From: Paraglaciecola sp030730205
Lineage (GTDB): Bacteria; Pseudomonadota; Gammaproteobacteria; Enterobacterales; Alteromonadaceae
Length of the DNA stretch: 64,000 bases
Direction: 5' to 3'
Assembly: GCF_052119645.1 (NCBI RefSeq)
Contig: NZ_JBGQOM010000003.1
Span: 186,001-250,000, forward strand
The position numbers were made by a program, and so were the translations under genes. Numbering within the stretch: the stretch's first letter is position 1; every line of letters begins with the position of its first letter. Below, in pieces: positions 25,348 through 33,253 of the stretch. The notes under the pieces were generated by a model. That model saw only the letters and a list, made by a program, of their open reading frames with translations. It made no database searches and was not told where the DNA came from.

Positions 25348-26286
25348 ATGGAATTAATATTCGAATATCTATTGAGCCCACAAACCTTAGTTTTGGTTTT
25401 TGTAATTGTCCTACTAAAAACATCTATTAAATTTGTGCCACAAAACCGTGCCTATGTGATTGAGCGATTTGGTAAATATCAATCAACCAAAGAAGCAGGA
25501 CTGAATTTTATTTTGCCCTTTGTTGACCGTATTTCAGCTGACCGCTCGCTTAAAGAACAAGCTGTAGATGTACCAGAACAAAGTGCTATCACCAAAGACA
25601 ACATATCCTTGCACGTCGACGGCGTATTGTACTTTAGGGTGCTCGACCCTTACAAAGCCACCTATGGCGTAGACGACTATGTGTTTGCTGTTACTCAACT
25701 TGCCCAAACCACTATGCGTTCAGAGTTGGGTAAGATGGAGCTAGATAAAACCTTTGAAGAGCGTGATATTCTTAACACCAATATTGTTGCCGCCATCAAT
25801 CAAGCCTCAGGCCCTTGGGGCATTCAAGTACTGCGTTACGAGATAAAAGACATTGTACCGCCACATTCTGTGATGGAAGCCATGGAAGCACAGATGAAAG
25901 CTGAGCGGGTAAAACGCGCACAGATCCTTGAATCAGAAGGTGACAGACAAGCTGCCATTAACCGCGCTGAAGGTCAAAAAGCCTCCGTCGTATTAGCTGC
26001 TGAAGCCGATAAAGCCGAAGCCGTGCTGCGTGCTGAAGGTGAGGCGAAGGCAATTATTGCGGTAGCCACGGCCCAAGCCGAAGCGTTACGCCAAGTAGGT
26101 GAAGCTGCTGCGACGGAAGAAGGCCAAAAAGCCATACAACTCGATTTGGCCAGCAAAGCGATTGAAGCCAAACGCGCTATTGCCAAAGAATCATCTGTGG
26201 TGCTTTTGCCCGATGGAGGAACCGAAGCGGCGAGCATAGTAGCGCAAGCCATGACCATCATTAACACCTTAAATAAAAAGGTTTAA
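25348..26286 (+). CDS. qmcA: SPFH/stomatin-like membrane protein QmcA
   Basis: Inner-membrane protein of the SPFH/band-7 (stomatin, slipin) family, which forms large ring-like oligomers in lipid domains and is linked to protease and membrane-quality control. It has one N-terminal hydrophobic segment (TLVLVFVIVLL), the SPFH domain from FVPQNRAYVIERFGKYQ through LNTNIVAAINQASG, and a long Ala/Glu/Lys-rich coiled coil (KAEAVLRAEGEAKAIIAVA). The ATG at 25348 is preceded by TAAGGAA; an upstream in-frame GTG at 25321 would add nine residues. The nfeD-type partner ybbJ follows at once, as in E. coli. Confidence 0.93.
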   Translation: MELIFEYLLSPQTLVLVFVIVLLKTSIKFVPQNRAYVIERFGKYQSTKEAGLNFILPFVDRISADRSLKEQAVDVPEQSAITKDNISLHVDGVLYFRVLDPYKATYGVDDYVFAVTQLAQTTMRSELGKMELDKTFEERDILNTNIVAAINQASGPWGIQVLRYEIKDIVPPHSVMEAMEAQMKAERVKRAQILESEGDRQAAINRAEGQKASVVLAAEADKAEAVLRAEGEAKAIIAVATAQAEALRQVGEAAATEEGQKAIQLDLASKAIEAKRAIAKESSVVLLPDGGTEAASIVAQAMTIINTLNKKV

Positions 26287-26289
26287 GTC

Positions 26290-26748
26290 ATGGATTGGGC
26301 AATTAACAACCTAAGCCAAATCCTATTTATTCTCGGTTTAGCCTTATTGGCTATCGAGATTGCGGTGTTAGGCTTTTCAACTTTTGTACTGTTTTTTGTC
26401 GGTGTAGCCGCACTACTATCAGGAGTACTCATTTTTATCGGTGCGATACCTGAAACCTTATTAAGCGCGTCATTGTCTGTAGCCGTGATTACAGCATTAG
26501 CCGCTATATTATTGTGGAAACCCTTAAAGAACATGCAGAACAAAGTAGATACCAAAAAAGCTAAAGGCGATTTAGTCGGTCATCGTTTTGTGGTGGATGC
26601 AGCCGTAAGTCCCACTGAAAACCCAACGTATCGGTACTCAGGCATTGATTGGAAGTTAGTCAGCACAGAGCTTATACCCGCTGGTAGCAAGGTTGAAGTT
26701 ACTGAAGCTGATGTTGGCGTATTTCACATCGATAAGGTCGTAAATTAA
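26290..26748 (+). CDS. ybbJ: NfeD-family membrane protein YbbJ
   Basis: A 152-residue partner of QmcA. Three or four transmembrane helices in the first ninety residues (for example LSQILFILGLALLAIEIAVLG) lead to a C-terminal OB-fold NfeD domain with the pattern RYSGIDWKLVS and SKVEVTEADVGVFHIDK. The OB domain is thought to bind the SPFH oligomer. The gene lies three bases after the qmcA stop codon, so translation is probably coupled. A strong terminator follows. Confidence 0.9.
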   Translation: MDWAINNLSQILFILGLALLAIEIAVLGFSTFVLFFVGVAALLSGVLIFIGAIPETLLSASLSVAVITALAAILLWKPLKNMQNKVDTKKAKGDLVGHRFVVDAAVSPTENPTYRYSGIDWKLVSTELIPAGSKVEVTEADVGVFHIDKVVN

Positions 26749-26782
26749 ACACCTCTTTTTAATGCAACATCGTATTCTTGTC

Positions 26783-26812
26783 GTAACCCGCTACCTTAGC
26801 GGGTTACTTTTT
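26783..26812 (+). terminator. Intrinsic terminator of qmcA-ybbJ
   Basis: An 11-base perfect stem GTAACCCGCTA / TAGCGGGTTAC with a 3-base loop and a run of five T, 34 bases after the ybbJ stop codon. Confidence 0.93.
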
Positions 26813-26868
26813 AACATCGCACAATAAACCACCTTACAACCAGTAAGGAAACACACTAATCCGGCTGA

Positions 26869-27744
26869 TCAAGGTAAGAACTTGGCAAAAAAAGCATTCA
26901 CATCTTGTGCGTTTTCGATATCAAAGATCCAAGTCATTTCTGCTGCGTCAGAAAAATCAAAGCCACCTAAGGCAATTGATTCGTTGTTATAACGGCCATC
27001 TTGACCGTTGTATTTATCTGCTATTTGTTGTGCAGTTTGCCACAATGCACCCTGGTCTTTATGCGTCAAAGCGACTTCCCACGCACTTGCATCATCAGAC
27101 TTATAACCTGCCGTGCCATTATTAAGGGCATTGCCATCAGCAATTTTGTGGTAGTCACTGTGGGCTTTAACATAGTTTAACGCCTCAACCGAGGTGTTGT
27201 TTTGATTCCAGTCACTGTGCTGCACAATATGCACTCGTTGCCGAGTGGCTATATTAGGATCGTGACTTAATAGGGCTTTAATCAACAAAGCTGAAAAATC
27301 GGATTGACCCGCTTCTGCTATCCAGATATCTCCTCCTTGTTGCAAGGTTGACATTGCTAAACTAAAAACTTCTTCAAGAGCTTGCTTTTGATTCGCATGA
27401 GCATCTGACCAGTGATTAGCAAAGGCTAATTTAAATAACGCGGGGGACGGCACATATTCGCCCTCTTGCATACCATAAGCGCCTGCAACGGCATGATAGT
27501 TAATTTTTGCAAATTCGGGATGTCGTAAAATACTGGCTACCGCAGCAATACTATGAATGTCGTCTACATCGGTTTTACTATCGAACTGAGCTAACAACAA
27601 ATCCCGTTGTGAATTAAATTTTCCGATTACAGCGGGTGGTTCTGCTGGCCGGTGTTGCGCTTGGCAAGCAACTAGCAAAATTGAAAAAATAATCATAATT
27701 GAACATGTGATTGGCCTTCTAGAAAATTGGCGCATCATAATCAT
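26869..27744 (-). CDS. Nucleoside-hydrolase-like lipoprotein
   Basis: A 291-residue protein with a lipoprotein signal sequence (IMIIFSILLVAC, Cys as the lipidation residue), so it should sit on the membrane facing the periplasm. The mature part starts a fold like inosine-uridine nucleoside hydrolases: LLAQFDSKTDVDDIHSIAA resembles the calcium-binding Asp cluster of that family, with a later GGDIWIAEAGQSDFSALLIKA and C-terminal GGFDFSDAAEMTWIF. The match to classic hydrolase motifs is partial, so catalysis on nucleosides is uncertain. Another ATG (27738) three codons later is possible. It is divergent from the unrecognised gene at 27892. Confidence 0.62.
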   Translation of the reverse strand: MIMMRQFSRRPITCSIMIIFSILLVACQAQHRPAEPPAVIGKFNSQRDLLLAQFDSKTDVDDIHSIAAVASILRHPEFAKINYHAVAGAYGMQEGEYVPSPALFKLAFANHWSDAHANQKQALEEVFSLAMSTLQQGGDIWIAEAGQSDFSALLIKALLSHDPNIATRQRVHIVQHSDWNQNNTSVEALNYVKAHSDYHKIADGNALNNGTAGYKSDDASAWEVALTHKDQGALWQTAQQIADKYNGQDGRYNNESIALGGFDFSDAAEMTWIFDIENAQDVNAFFAKFLP

Positions 27745-27891
27745 TCCCTTCGTTTTTTATTTATTGTCGCTGAGTTAATCGGCAGATTCCCATTGCGAAT
27801 ACCTGCAAGCTTAGTTACTTTATTCAACAAAATGGCTGATTAAATACCGTCGCGTATTAGCTAAACCTTATCTTCAGGGAGAGACATTTAT

Positions 27892-29007
27892 ATGGCCATT
27901 CACCGTCCTTTGTTTAAACATATTCGTGATCACGATGCCCTGTTTACTGAACTTGCGATGATTCGCAATGATTTCGCTAACACCCTTGGTTTGATGCATC
28001 ATGACTATCATAAAACACCAAAGTTTGTGACTCCTGAGGGTCAACGACTCACAATTGAGCCTGAGCGCAGTATTGTGGTACCCAGTTTTAAAAACTTACG
28101 CGGGGTAAAACGTTTACTCGAACAACACATTCCCGGTTTTAATATTGTCGCTAAAAGTGATATCGGCTTTCGTTATCCTACAGCCGCCATTGCCGGACTT
28201 GACGCCCCCTTTATTAAACGTTTTCGTTCGGAGTTTTTTCATAAAGAGGGTGAAAATAGAAATATATGTCGGCCTATCAACCTATCCTACGGCATAAAAA
28301 GCCGTGGTAAAGGTGATGCCCGCCAAGAATACGAAGTATGGGTACCTAACGAAAATCTGCAGCAAGATCCCTCGCCATTATTTATCGATAAATACGGTGA
28401 AGATTTACCCGACGATGTGCGTGACTTTGCGGCCTTAGAACCGGTGGTTTACGGCTGGATGGGCGTTAAACGCAGTGCCTTTGAAGCCATATATATCAAT
28501 AAATCGGTGATGGGCGACATCGCGATTATCGTTGGCTTGTCGGTAGATGCCTATAACATTGGCGCACGGCCTGATTTGTCATATTCACCACGAGTCGGCA
28601 GTTCGATAGCGGTAGGCAATGCCGAGTTAGAGTGGGAAGTAATGGGCTACTATGCACCTAAGGGAGTGCACCATAGCCACGATGATATTTGGCTGGCTAT
28701 TAACCATACCATTGATGTCATTAGTCAACCTCTAACTGAACTCTATCAAGCTATTATTTTGCCCATAAACGAGAGTAAAACAGAGCGAATACTCAGTACC
28801 GTGAGCCAACTGGATATTCCCTTAGAGGAGTTACTTGAATGGAACCTCAAACCCTGGGAGTTTTTACAAACCAGCAGCTTACACCGGCGTAAGGCGCACG
28901 ATCCCTCACGTTCAGTTAATTTGCTAGGCCGGCTTAATCGTTTGTTTTATCAAGAGTCGCACATATTGCCGTCGCTAAATGAGATCCATGACCTGATTGC
29001 ACAATAG
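27892..29007 (+). CDS. Unrecognised 371-residue protein
   Basis: I do not recognise this protein. It is soluble by inspection: no signal peptide and no transmembrane helix. It has a well-formed start with GGGAGAG eight bases before the ATG, and codon use like its neighbours, so it is a real gene. Visible stretches are HHDYHKTPKF, GFRYPTAAIAGLDAPFI, INLSYGIKSRGKGD, EPVVYGWMGVKRS and a His-rich VHHSHDDIWLA near residue 260. The C-terminal 80 residues look helical (LEELLEWNLKPWEFLQTSS). It is followed by an S9 peptidase gene on the same strand, 101 bases away, and is divergent from a lipoprotein gene. No function is proposed. Confidence 0.8.
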   Translation: MAIHRPLFKHIRDHDALFTELAMIRNDFANTLGLMHHDYHKTPKFVTPEGQRLTIEPERSIVVPSFKNLRGVKRLLEQHIPGFNIVAKSDIGFRYPTAAIAGLDAPFIKRFRSEFFHKEGENRNICRPINLSYGIKSRGKGDARQEYEVWVPNENLQQDPSPLFIDKYGEDLPDDVRDFAALEPVVYGWMGVKRSAFEAIYINKSVMGDIAIIVGLSVDAYNIGARPDLSYSPRVGSSIAVGNAELEWEVMGYYAPKGVHHSHDDIWLAINHTIDVISQPLTELYQAIILPINESKTERILSTVSQLDIPLEELLEWNLKPWEFLQTSSLHRRKAHDPSRSVNLLGRLNRLFYQESHILPSLNEIHDLIAQ

Positions 29008-29108
29008 GCTTGGCAACCATTTGGCTCGGGTAGGACGGATATGAGTTGTTAGATAAGCTGACTAAGACTAACCTGTATAAATTATCATCGCTTAATATGG
29101 ATATTCGC

Positions 29109-31043
29109 ATGAAGTATGTATCTTTAATCGTTTCTATCTCTTGGTCTTTTATTTTTTTATCAAAACTGGTCCACAGCTCAGAGTGGCCTTACCCGCAAGA
29201 TACACCGCAAATAAAACCCATTAATGTGGGTATGGCGAGCGATCGCCCGGTGGATATTTCACGTTTTTTGCAAGCCCGTGGTCCGTCACGCGCCACCATG
29301 AATAAGCAAGGTTCCTTAGTCGCTTACATCAGCAATGTGACTGGTGTGCCTCAAGTGTGGTTATTGTCTTTAGAAGGGGGGCAAACCACCCAACTAACCT
29401 ATGGCAATGGTGTGACATTTTATCGCTGGCATCCAGATGGTGAGCATATTGTTTATGGCGCAGATAATGAAGGTAATGAACGCGAAGCTTATTACCTGAT
29501 CGCAAAGGATGGACTTAGCGAGGAAGTGCTTCTTGAACACAGCAACGCTTATCGTGTCTTCGGCGACTTTGACCAACAAGGTCAACAATTTACTTATGCT
29601 TCTACTGAACGAAACGGTCGAGATTTTGATATCTACTTGTTGGATCTAAACGCAAGCACCAATAAACCCAAAATGATTTATCAATCTGAGTTTGGCTTTT
29701 ATCCACGTCAATGGCAGCCCAAGGGTAAACTATCGATAGTGACTGAAGTGGTGGGCGAAGATGGCGCAAATGTGTATTTGCTTAATACACAATCAGGTAA
29801 AATGGAGAATATATTCAAACCCGAAATTTCCTCTGATTACAGTCAGTTCGTCTGGTCTGCATCGGGTAAGGCATTCTATTTCACCTCCGACCAAGATGGC
29901 GAAATGAAATCATTACGCCAACACCAACTCGACACAGGCTCCACTACAACCTTATTTAGTCATCAGTTTGACATTGAAAATGTACAAAGCTGTATGCAAG
30001 AAAAATATCTTGTTTGGACCACCAATGAATACGGTTTTGACACATTACATGTCTATGAGCAACAAACCAAATCACTGAATACAGTGGCGTTACCCGATGG
30101 TGTGTACTCACTTTCATGCAGTGAAGTGGGTAAGGAACTAGTAGTACGTATAAGCGGGCCAGCGACGCCCGGCAGTTTGTATTTAGTCGACTTAACGAAG
30201 CAACAAACGCGCTTGCTGATGGCGCCTGATATGGCGGGTATTGATTCTCAACAGATGATTACTCCAGAGGTTATCGAATTTCCCGCCAGAGACGGGTTAG
30301 CTATCAGCGGTTTGTTGTATTTACCGGCTATCGAAACAGCCAAACTGCCACCCATTGTGATTGACGTACATGGCGGCCCAACGGGTCAGTCTCGAGCTTC
30401 GTGGGGGCCATTGATCCAATATTTGTTAGGCCAAGGCATAGCAGTACTCGATATCAACGTAAGAGGCTCAACGGGCTTTGGCAAAACCTATGCGCGGCTA
30501 GATAACCAAGAGAAGCGTTTAGACAGTGTACGTGATTTAGTAGATGCACTGGCATGGTTAAAAACGCAAGGCAAGGTTAATGCTGATGAAGCGGCGGTAA
30601 TGGGGGGCTCTTACGGCGGTTACATGGTTAATGCTGTTATGGGTGCTTATCCTGACGCCTTTAAAGCAGGTTTGTCCTTTGTTGGTGTGGCTGACTGGGT
30701 AAAAGCCTTACAAACCGCTTCACCTGCGCTTAAAGCCTCAGATCGGATTGAATATGGCGATATTCGCGAACAACGCTGGATAGACTTTTACGCTAAAAAC
30801 TCACCGGTTAATACCGTGCATAAAATCAAAGCGCCAATGTTTTATGAACATGGCGTTAACGACCCACGTGACCCGGTTACCGAATCAGACACTATGGTTC
30901 AGGCCTTACGCGATAAAAATATACCCGTGACGTATTTACGCTTTCCTGACGAGGGTCATGGCATTGCTAAATTAGCCAATAGAATTACCTTTTATCAACA
31001 AGTTGCTGCTTTCTTAAAACAACATTTAGCAGAAGAACGGTAA
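29109..31043 (+). CDS. S9-family peptidase (prolyl oligopeptidase type), exported
   Basis: A serine peptidase of the S9 group (prolyl oligopeptidase/acylaminoacyl-peptidase type), about 644 residues with an N-terminal signal peptide (MKYVSLIVSISWSFIFLSKL), so probably periplasmic. The N-terminal half is a beta-propeller (repeats such as FYRWHPDGEHIVYGADNEG). The C-terminal alpha/beta hydrolase has the nucleophile Ser in GGSYGGYMVN, Asp in HGVNDPRDPV and His in PDEGHGIAK. The long frame opens at 29046, but the ATG at 29109 fits the signal peptide. It may share a transcript with the unrecognised gene 101 bases upstream. Peptide substrate is unknown. Confidence 0.9.
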   Translation: MKYVSLIVSISWSFIFLSKLVHSSEWPYPQDTPQIKPINVGMASDRPVDISRFLQARGPSRATMNKQGSLVAYISNVTGVPQVWLLSLEGGQTTQLTYGNGVTFYRWHPDGEHIVYGADNEGNEREAYYLIAKDGLSEEVLLEHSNAYRVFGDFDQQGQQFTYASTERNGRDFDIYLLDLNASTNKPKMIYQSEFGFYPRQWQPKGKLSIVTEVVGEDGANVYLLNTQSGKMENIFKPEISSDYSQFVWSASGKAFYFTSDQDGEMKSLRQHQLDTGSTTTLFSHQFDIENVQSCMQEKYLVWTTNEYGFDTLHVYEQQTKSLNTVALPDGVYSLSCSEVGKELVVRISGPATPGSLYLVDLTKQQTRLLMAPDMAGIDSQQMITPEVIEFPARDGLAISGLLYLPAIETAKLPPIVIDVHGGPTGQSRASWGPLIQYLLGQGIAVLDINVRGSTGFGKTYARLDNQEKRLDSVRDLVDALAWLKTQGKVNADEAAVMGGSYGGYMVNAVMGAYPDAFKAGLSFVGVADWVKALQTASPALKASDRIEYGDIREQRWIDFYAKNSPVNTVHKIKAPMFYEHGVNDPRDPVTESDTMVQALRDKNIPVTYLRFPDEGHGIAKLANRITFYQQVAAFLKQHLAEER

Positions 31044-31244
31044 CCTCAAAGGCGCAGCACTTGGGTTAGACACAAGAACTGTCATTATTTATTCAAGAAT
31101 GGTTAAAATCACTGGTAAAGCAGGTTTTGCAGACCCATCATGATTACACAGTAGGAAGGGAATGAGTTCGATTAGGAATGGCGTAAGTGTTTTCCACGAC
31201 ATGCTGTCGTCCACGCCCCATAAGGTCACACTGTCAATTTTAAC

Positions 31245-31268
31245 TCTGCGCGGCAAGCCCCGCGCAGA
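31245..31268. repeat. GC-rich inverted repeat between convergent genes
   Basis: TCTGCGCGG and CCGCGCAGA form a 9-base perfect stem around a 6-base loop. It lies between the convergent S9 peptidase and pmbA. No T-run follows on either strand, so it is a hairpin without the features of an intrinsic terminator. Confidence 0.6.
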
Positions 31269-31303
31269 AAAGAAAAACAATCGAACGATATGACTTAAAA
31301 ACC

Positions 31304-32629
31304 TTAGTCACCCGCCACTTGCATGTTATCAATCAGGATTGAACCAGTTTGAATCGCACCACGTGTTTCAGTTTGCGCACCAATGGCAACAATATTTTTC
31401 AACATGTCAGCTAAGTTACCGGCAATGGTGATTTCATGCACAGGATACTGAATAATGCCGTTCTCTACCCAAAAGCCCGCTGCACCCCGTGAATAATCTC
31501 CGGTCACCACATTCACGCCTTGGCCCATCAGTTCAGTCACTAATAAACCAGTACCGAGTTTGGCCAACATTTCTTTATCGGATTCGCCGGTATGTTTGAT
31601 ATACCAATTGTGGATACCACCTGCATGCCCAGTGGTTTGCATACCCAATTTTCGAGCTGAGTAGCTCGTAAGCAAATAGGTATTTAATCGGCCATTAGTT
31701 ACCACATCAAGATCTTTGGTTATCACCCCTTCATGATCAAAAGGCGAACTGGCTAGACCGCGTAAAACATGGGGTTTTTCGACGATGTTGAGCCAACTAG
31801 GCAAGACTTGCTCACCTAATTTATCGAGTAGAAAAGACGATTGACGATATAAATTGCCACCACTAATGGCACTGACAAAATGACCAAATAAGCCCGAGGC
31901 GATTTCGCGATGAAACAAAACCGGGACTTTTGCGGTTTTAATTTTTTTAGCACCAAGTCTATCAAGGGTAAATTGTGCGGCTTCACGGCCCACTTGCTCT
32001 GGCGACAACAACAAGTTTGCTTCGCGATCAACGGTATAGCTGTAGTCACGTTGCATATCGCCGTTTTGTTCGCCAATCACTACACAGCTTAAACTATAAC
32101 GGCTGCTGTTGTAACCGGCATTCAAGCCATGGCTATTACCGTAAACCTTAGTGCCTAAATTGGCATTATATGACGCGCCATCAGAGTTGGTAATGCGCTT
32201 ATCAACACTCAATGCGGCCTCTTCCGCGGCAATAACTTGTTTGATGGCAAGCTCGGTATCGAGTTCTTGAGGATGAAATAAATCTAAATCGGGGTAATTA
32301 AAGGCCATTAAGGTTTTATCGGCCAAGCCTGAATAAGGATCTTCACTGGTGTGTTTAGCAATTTCGACGGCTTTTTCAACGGTTAATTTAAGCGCTTGAG
32401 GCGACAAATCAGCTGTAGAAGCACTGCCTTTTTTCTGACCGTGATACACCGTGATGCCTAAACCTCCGTCATTGGTAAACTCAACGGTTTCGACTTCTTT
32501 TAGGCGTGAAGACACGGCTATGCCCTGAACCTTAGACATACTGGCTTCAGCTTGGCTTGCGCCCATTTTTTTGGCTAATTTTAAGACATCTTCGACGATA
32601 TTTTGAATTTCAGATAATTGTTGTTGCAT
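31304..32629 (-). CDS. pmbA: Metalloprotease subunit PmbA (TldE)
   Basis: Partner of TldD in the TldD/E protease, known for maturing microcin B17 and degrading the CcdA antitoxin in E. coli. At 441 residues it has the usual length. As expected for the TldE subunit there is no HExxxH zinc site (the region reads HREIASGLFGHF). Motifs of the N-terminal beta-rich domain and the C-terminal GDYSRGAAGFWVENG are intact. TldD is encoded on the same strand 3.8 kb away at 36428, with darP, a lipoprotein and pldA between. It is divergent from darP, the usual gammaproteobacterial order. Confidence 0.95.
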   Translation of the reverse strand: MQQQLSEIQNIVEDVLKLAKKMGASQAEASMSKVQGIAVSSRLKEVETVEFTNDGGLGITVYHGQKKGSASTADLSPQALKLTVEKAVEIAKHTSEDPYSGLADKTLMAFNYPDLDLFHPQELDTELAIKQVIAAEEAALSVDKRITNSDGASYNANLGTKVYGNSHGLNAGYNSSRYSLSCVVIGEQNGDMQRDYSYTVDREANLLLSPEQVGREAAQFTLDRLGAKKIKTAKVPVLFHREIASGLFGHFVSAISGGNLYRQSSFLLDKLGEQVLPSWLNIVEKPHVLRGLASSPFDHEGVITKDLDVVTNGRLNTYLLTSYSARKLGMQTTGHAGGIHNWYIKHTGESDKEMLAKLGTGLLVTELMGQGVNVVTGDYSRGAAGFWVENGIIQYPVHEITIAGNLADMLKNIVAIGAQTETRGAIQTGSILIDNMQVAGD

Positions 32630-32708
32630 ACGACCTGCGTTATCGAACTATATTAATAGTGCTTTCAAGGTTACAATCTACCCATAGTGTAACACTAAAG
32701 ATCATGCC

Positions 32709-33248
32709 ATGGCCGCCCCTAAAAAGCACAAAGATGTAGAAAGCGATTTTCAAATAGACGACGAAACGGAAATTCTGAGTAAAACCCAGTTAAAACAGCA
32801 AATGCTTGACCAGCAAAAATTAGGTGTATCCCTAATTGAGTTAAGCCCCACTGAATTGGCAAAGATCCCCATGGACGAGGCACTGTTAGATGCGGTGATG
32901 TTAGCTCGTCGAATTACCGGTAAAAAAGAAGGGTTTCGCCGCCAGTTGCAACTCATCGGCAAGATGATGCGCCAGCGTGACAATGTGGCTATTGAGCAAG
33001 CGGTTCAGGTGATCAAATCGGCTCATCAAACCTCAAGCGCTGCTTTTCACAAAATAGAAGTGCTGCGTGATAACATCATCAACATTGGCGATGAGAAAAT
33101 CGCAGAGGCCGTTGAAAAGTACCCCTTACTTGATAGACAAAAGTTACGTCAATTGTCACGTCAGGCAAACAAAGAAAAGGCCAGTAACAAGCCGCCAAAA
33201 GCTGCAAGAGAGCTTTTCAAATATTTACAGCAAGCCATTAATGGTTAA
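32709..33248 (+). CDS. darP: Ribosome biogenesis factor DarP (YjgA)
   Basis: A 179-residue protein of the DUF615/YjgA family. In E. coli it associates with late 50S ribosomal precursors and promotes peptidyl-transferase centre maturation. Family motifs visible are LDAVMLARRITGKKEGFRRQ and QLQLIGKMMRQRD, with a basic helical C-terminus (RQKLRQLSRQANKEKASN). The gene is divergent from pmbA, a conserved neighbourhood. Five bases after its stop an Ig-like lipoprotein gene begins. Confidence 0.93.
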   Translation: MAAPKKHKDVESDFQIDDETEILSKTQLKQQMLDQQKLGVSLIELSPTELAKIPMDEALLDAVMLARRITGKKEGFRRQLQLIGKMMRQRDNVAIEQAVQVIKSAHQTSSAAFHKIEVLRDNIINIGDEKIAEAVEKYPLLDRQKLRQLSRQANKEKASNKPPKAARELFKYLQQAING

Positions 33249-33253
33249 ATAGC

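Noticed and set aside
31089..31280. Minus-strand 63-residue frame between S9 peptidase and pmbA
   Set aside because: It runs through a GC-rich hairpin, has no ribosome site and no recognisable pattern.
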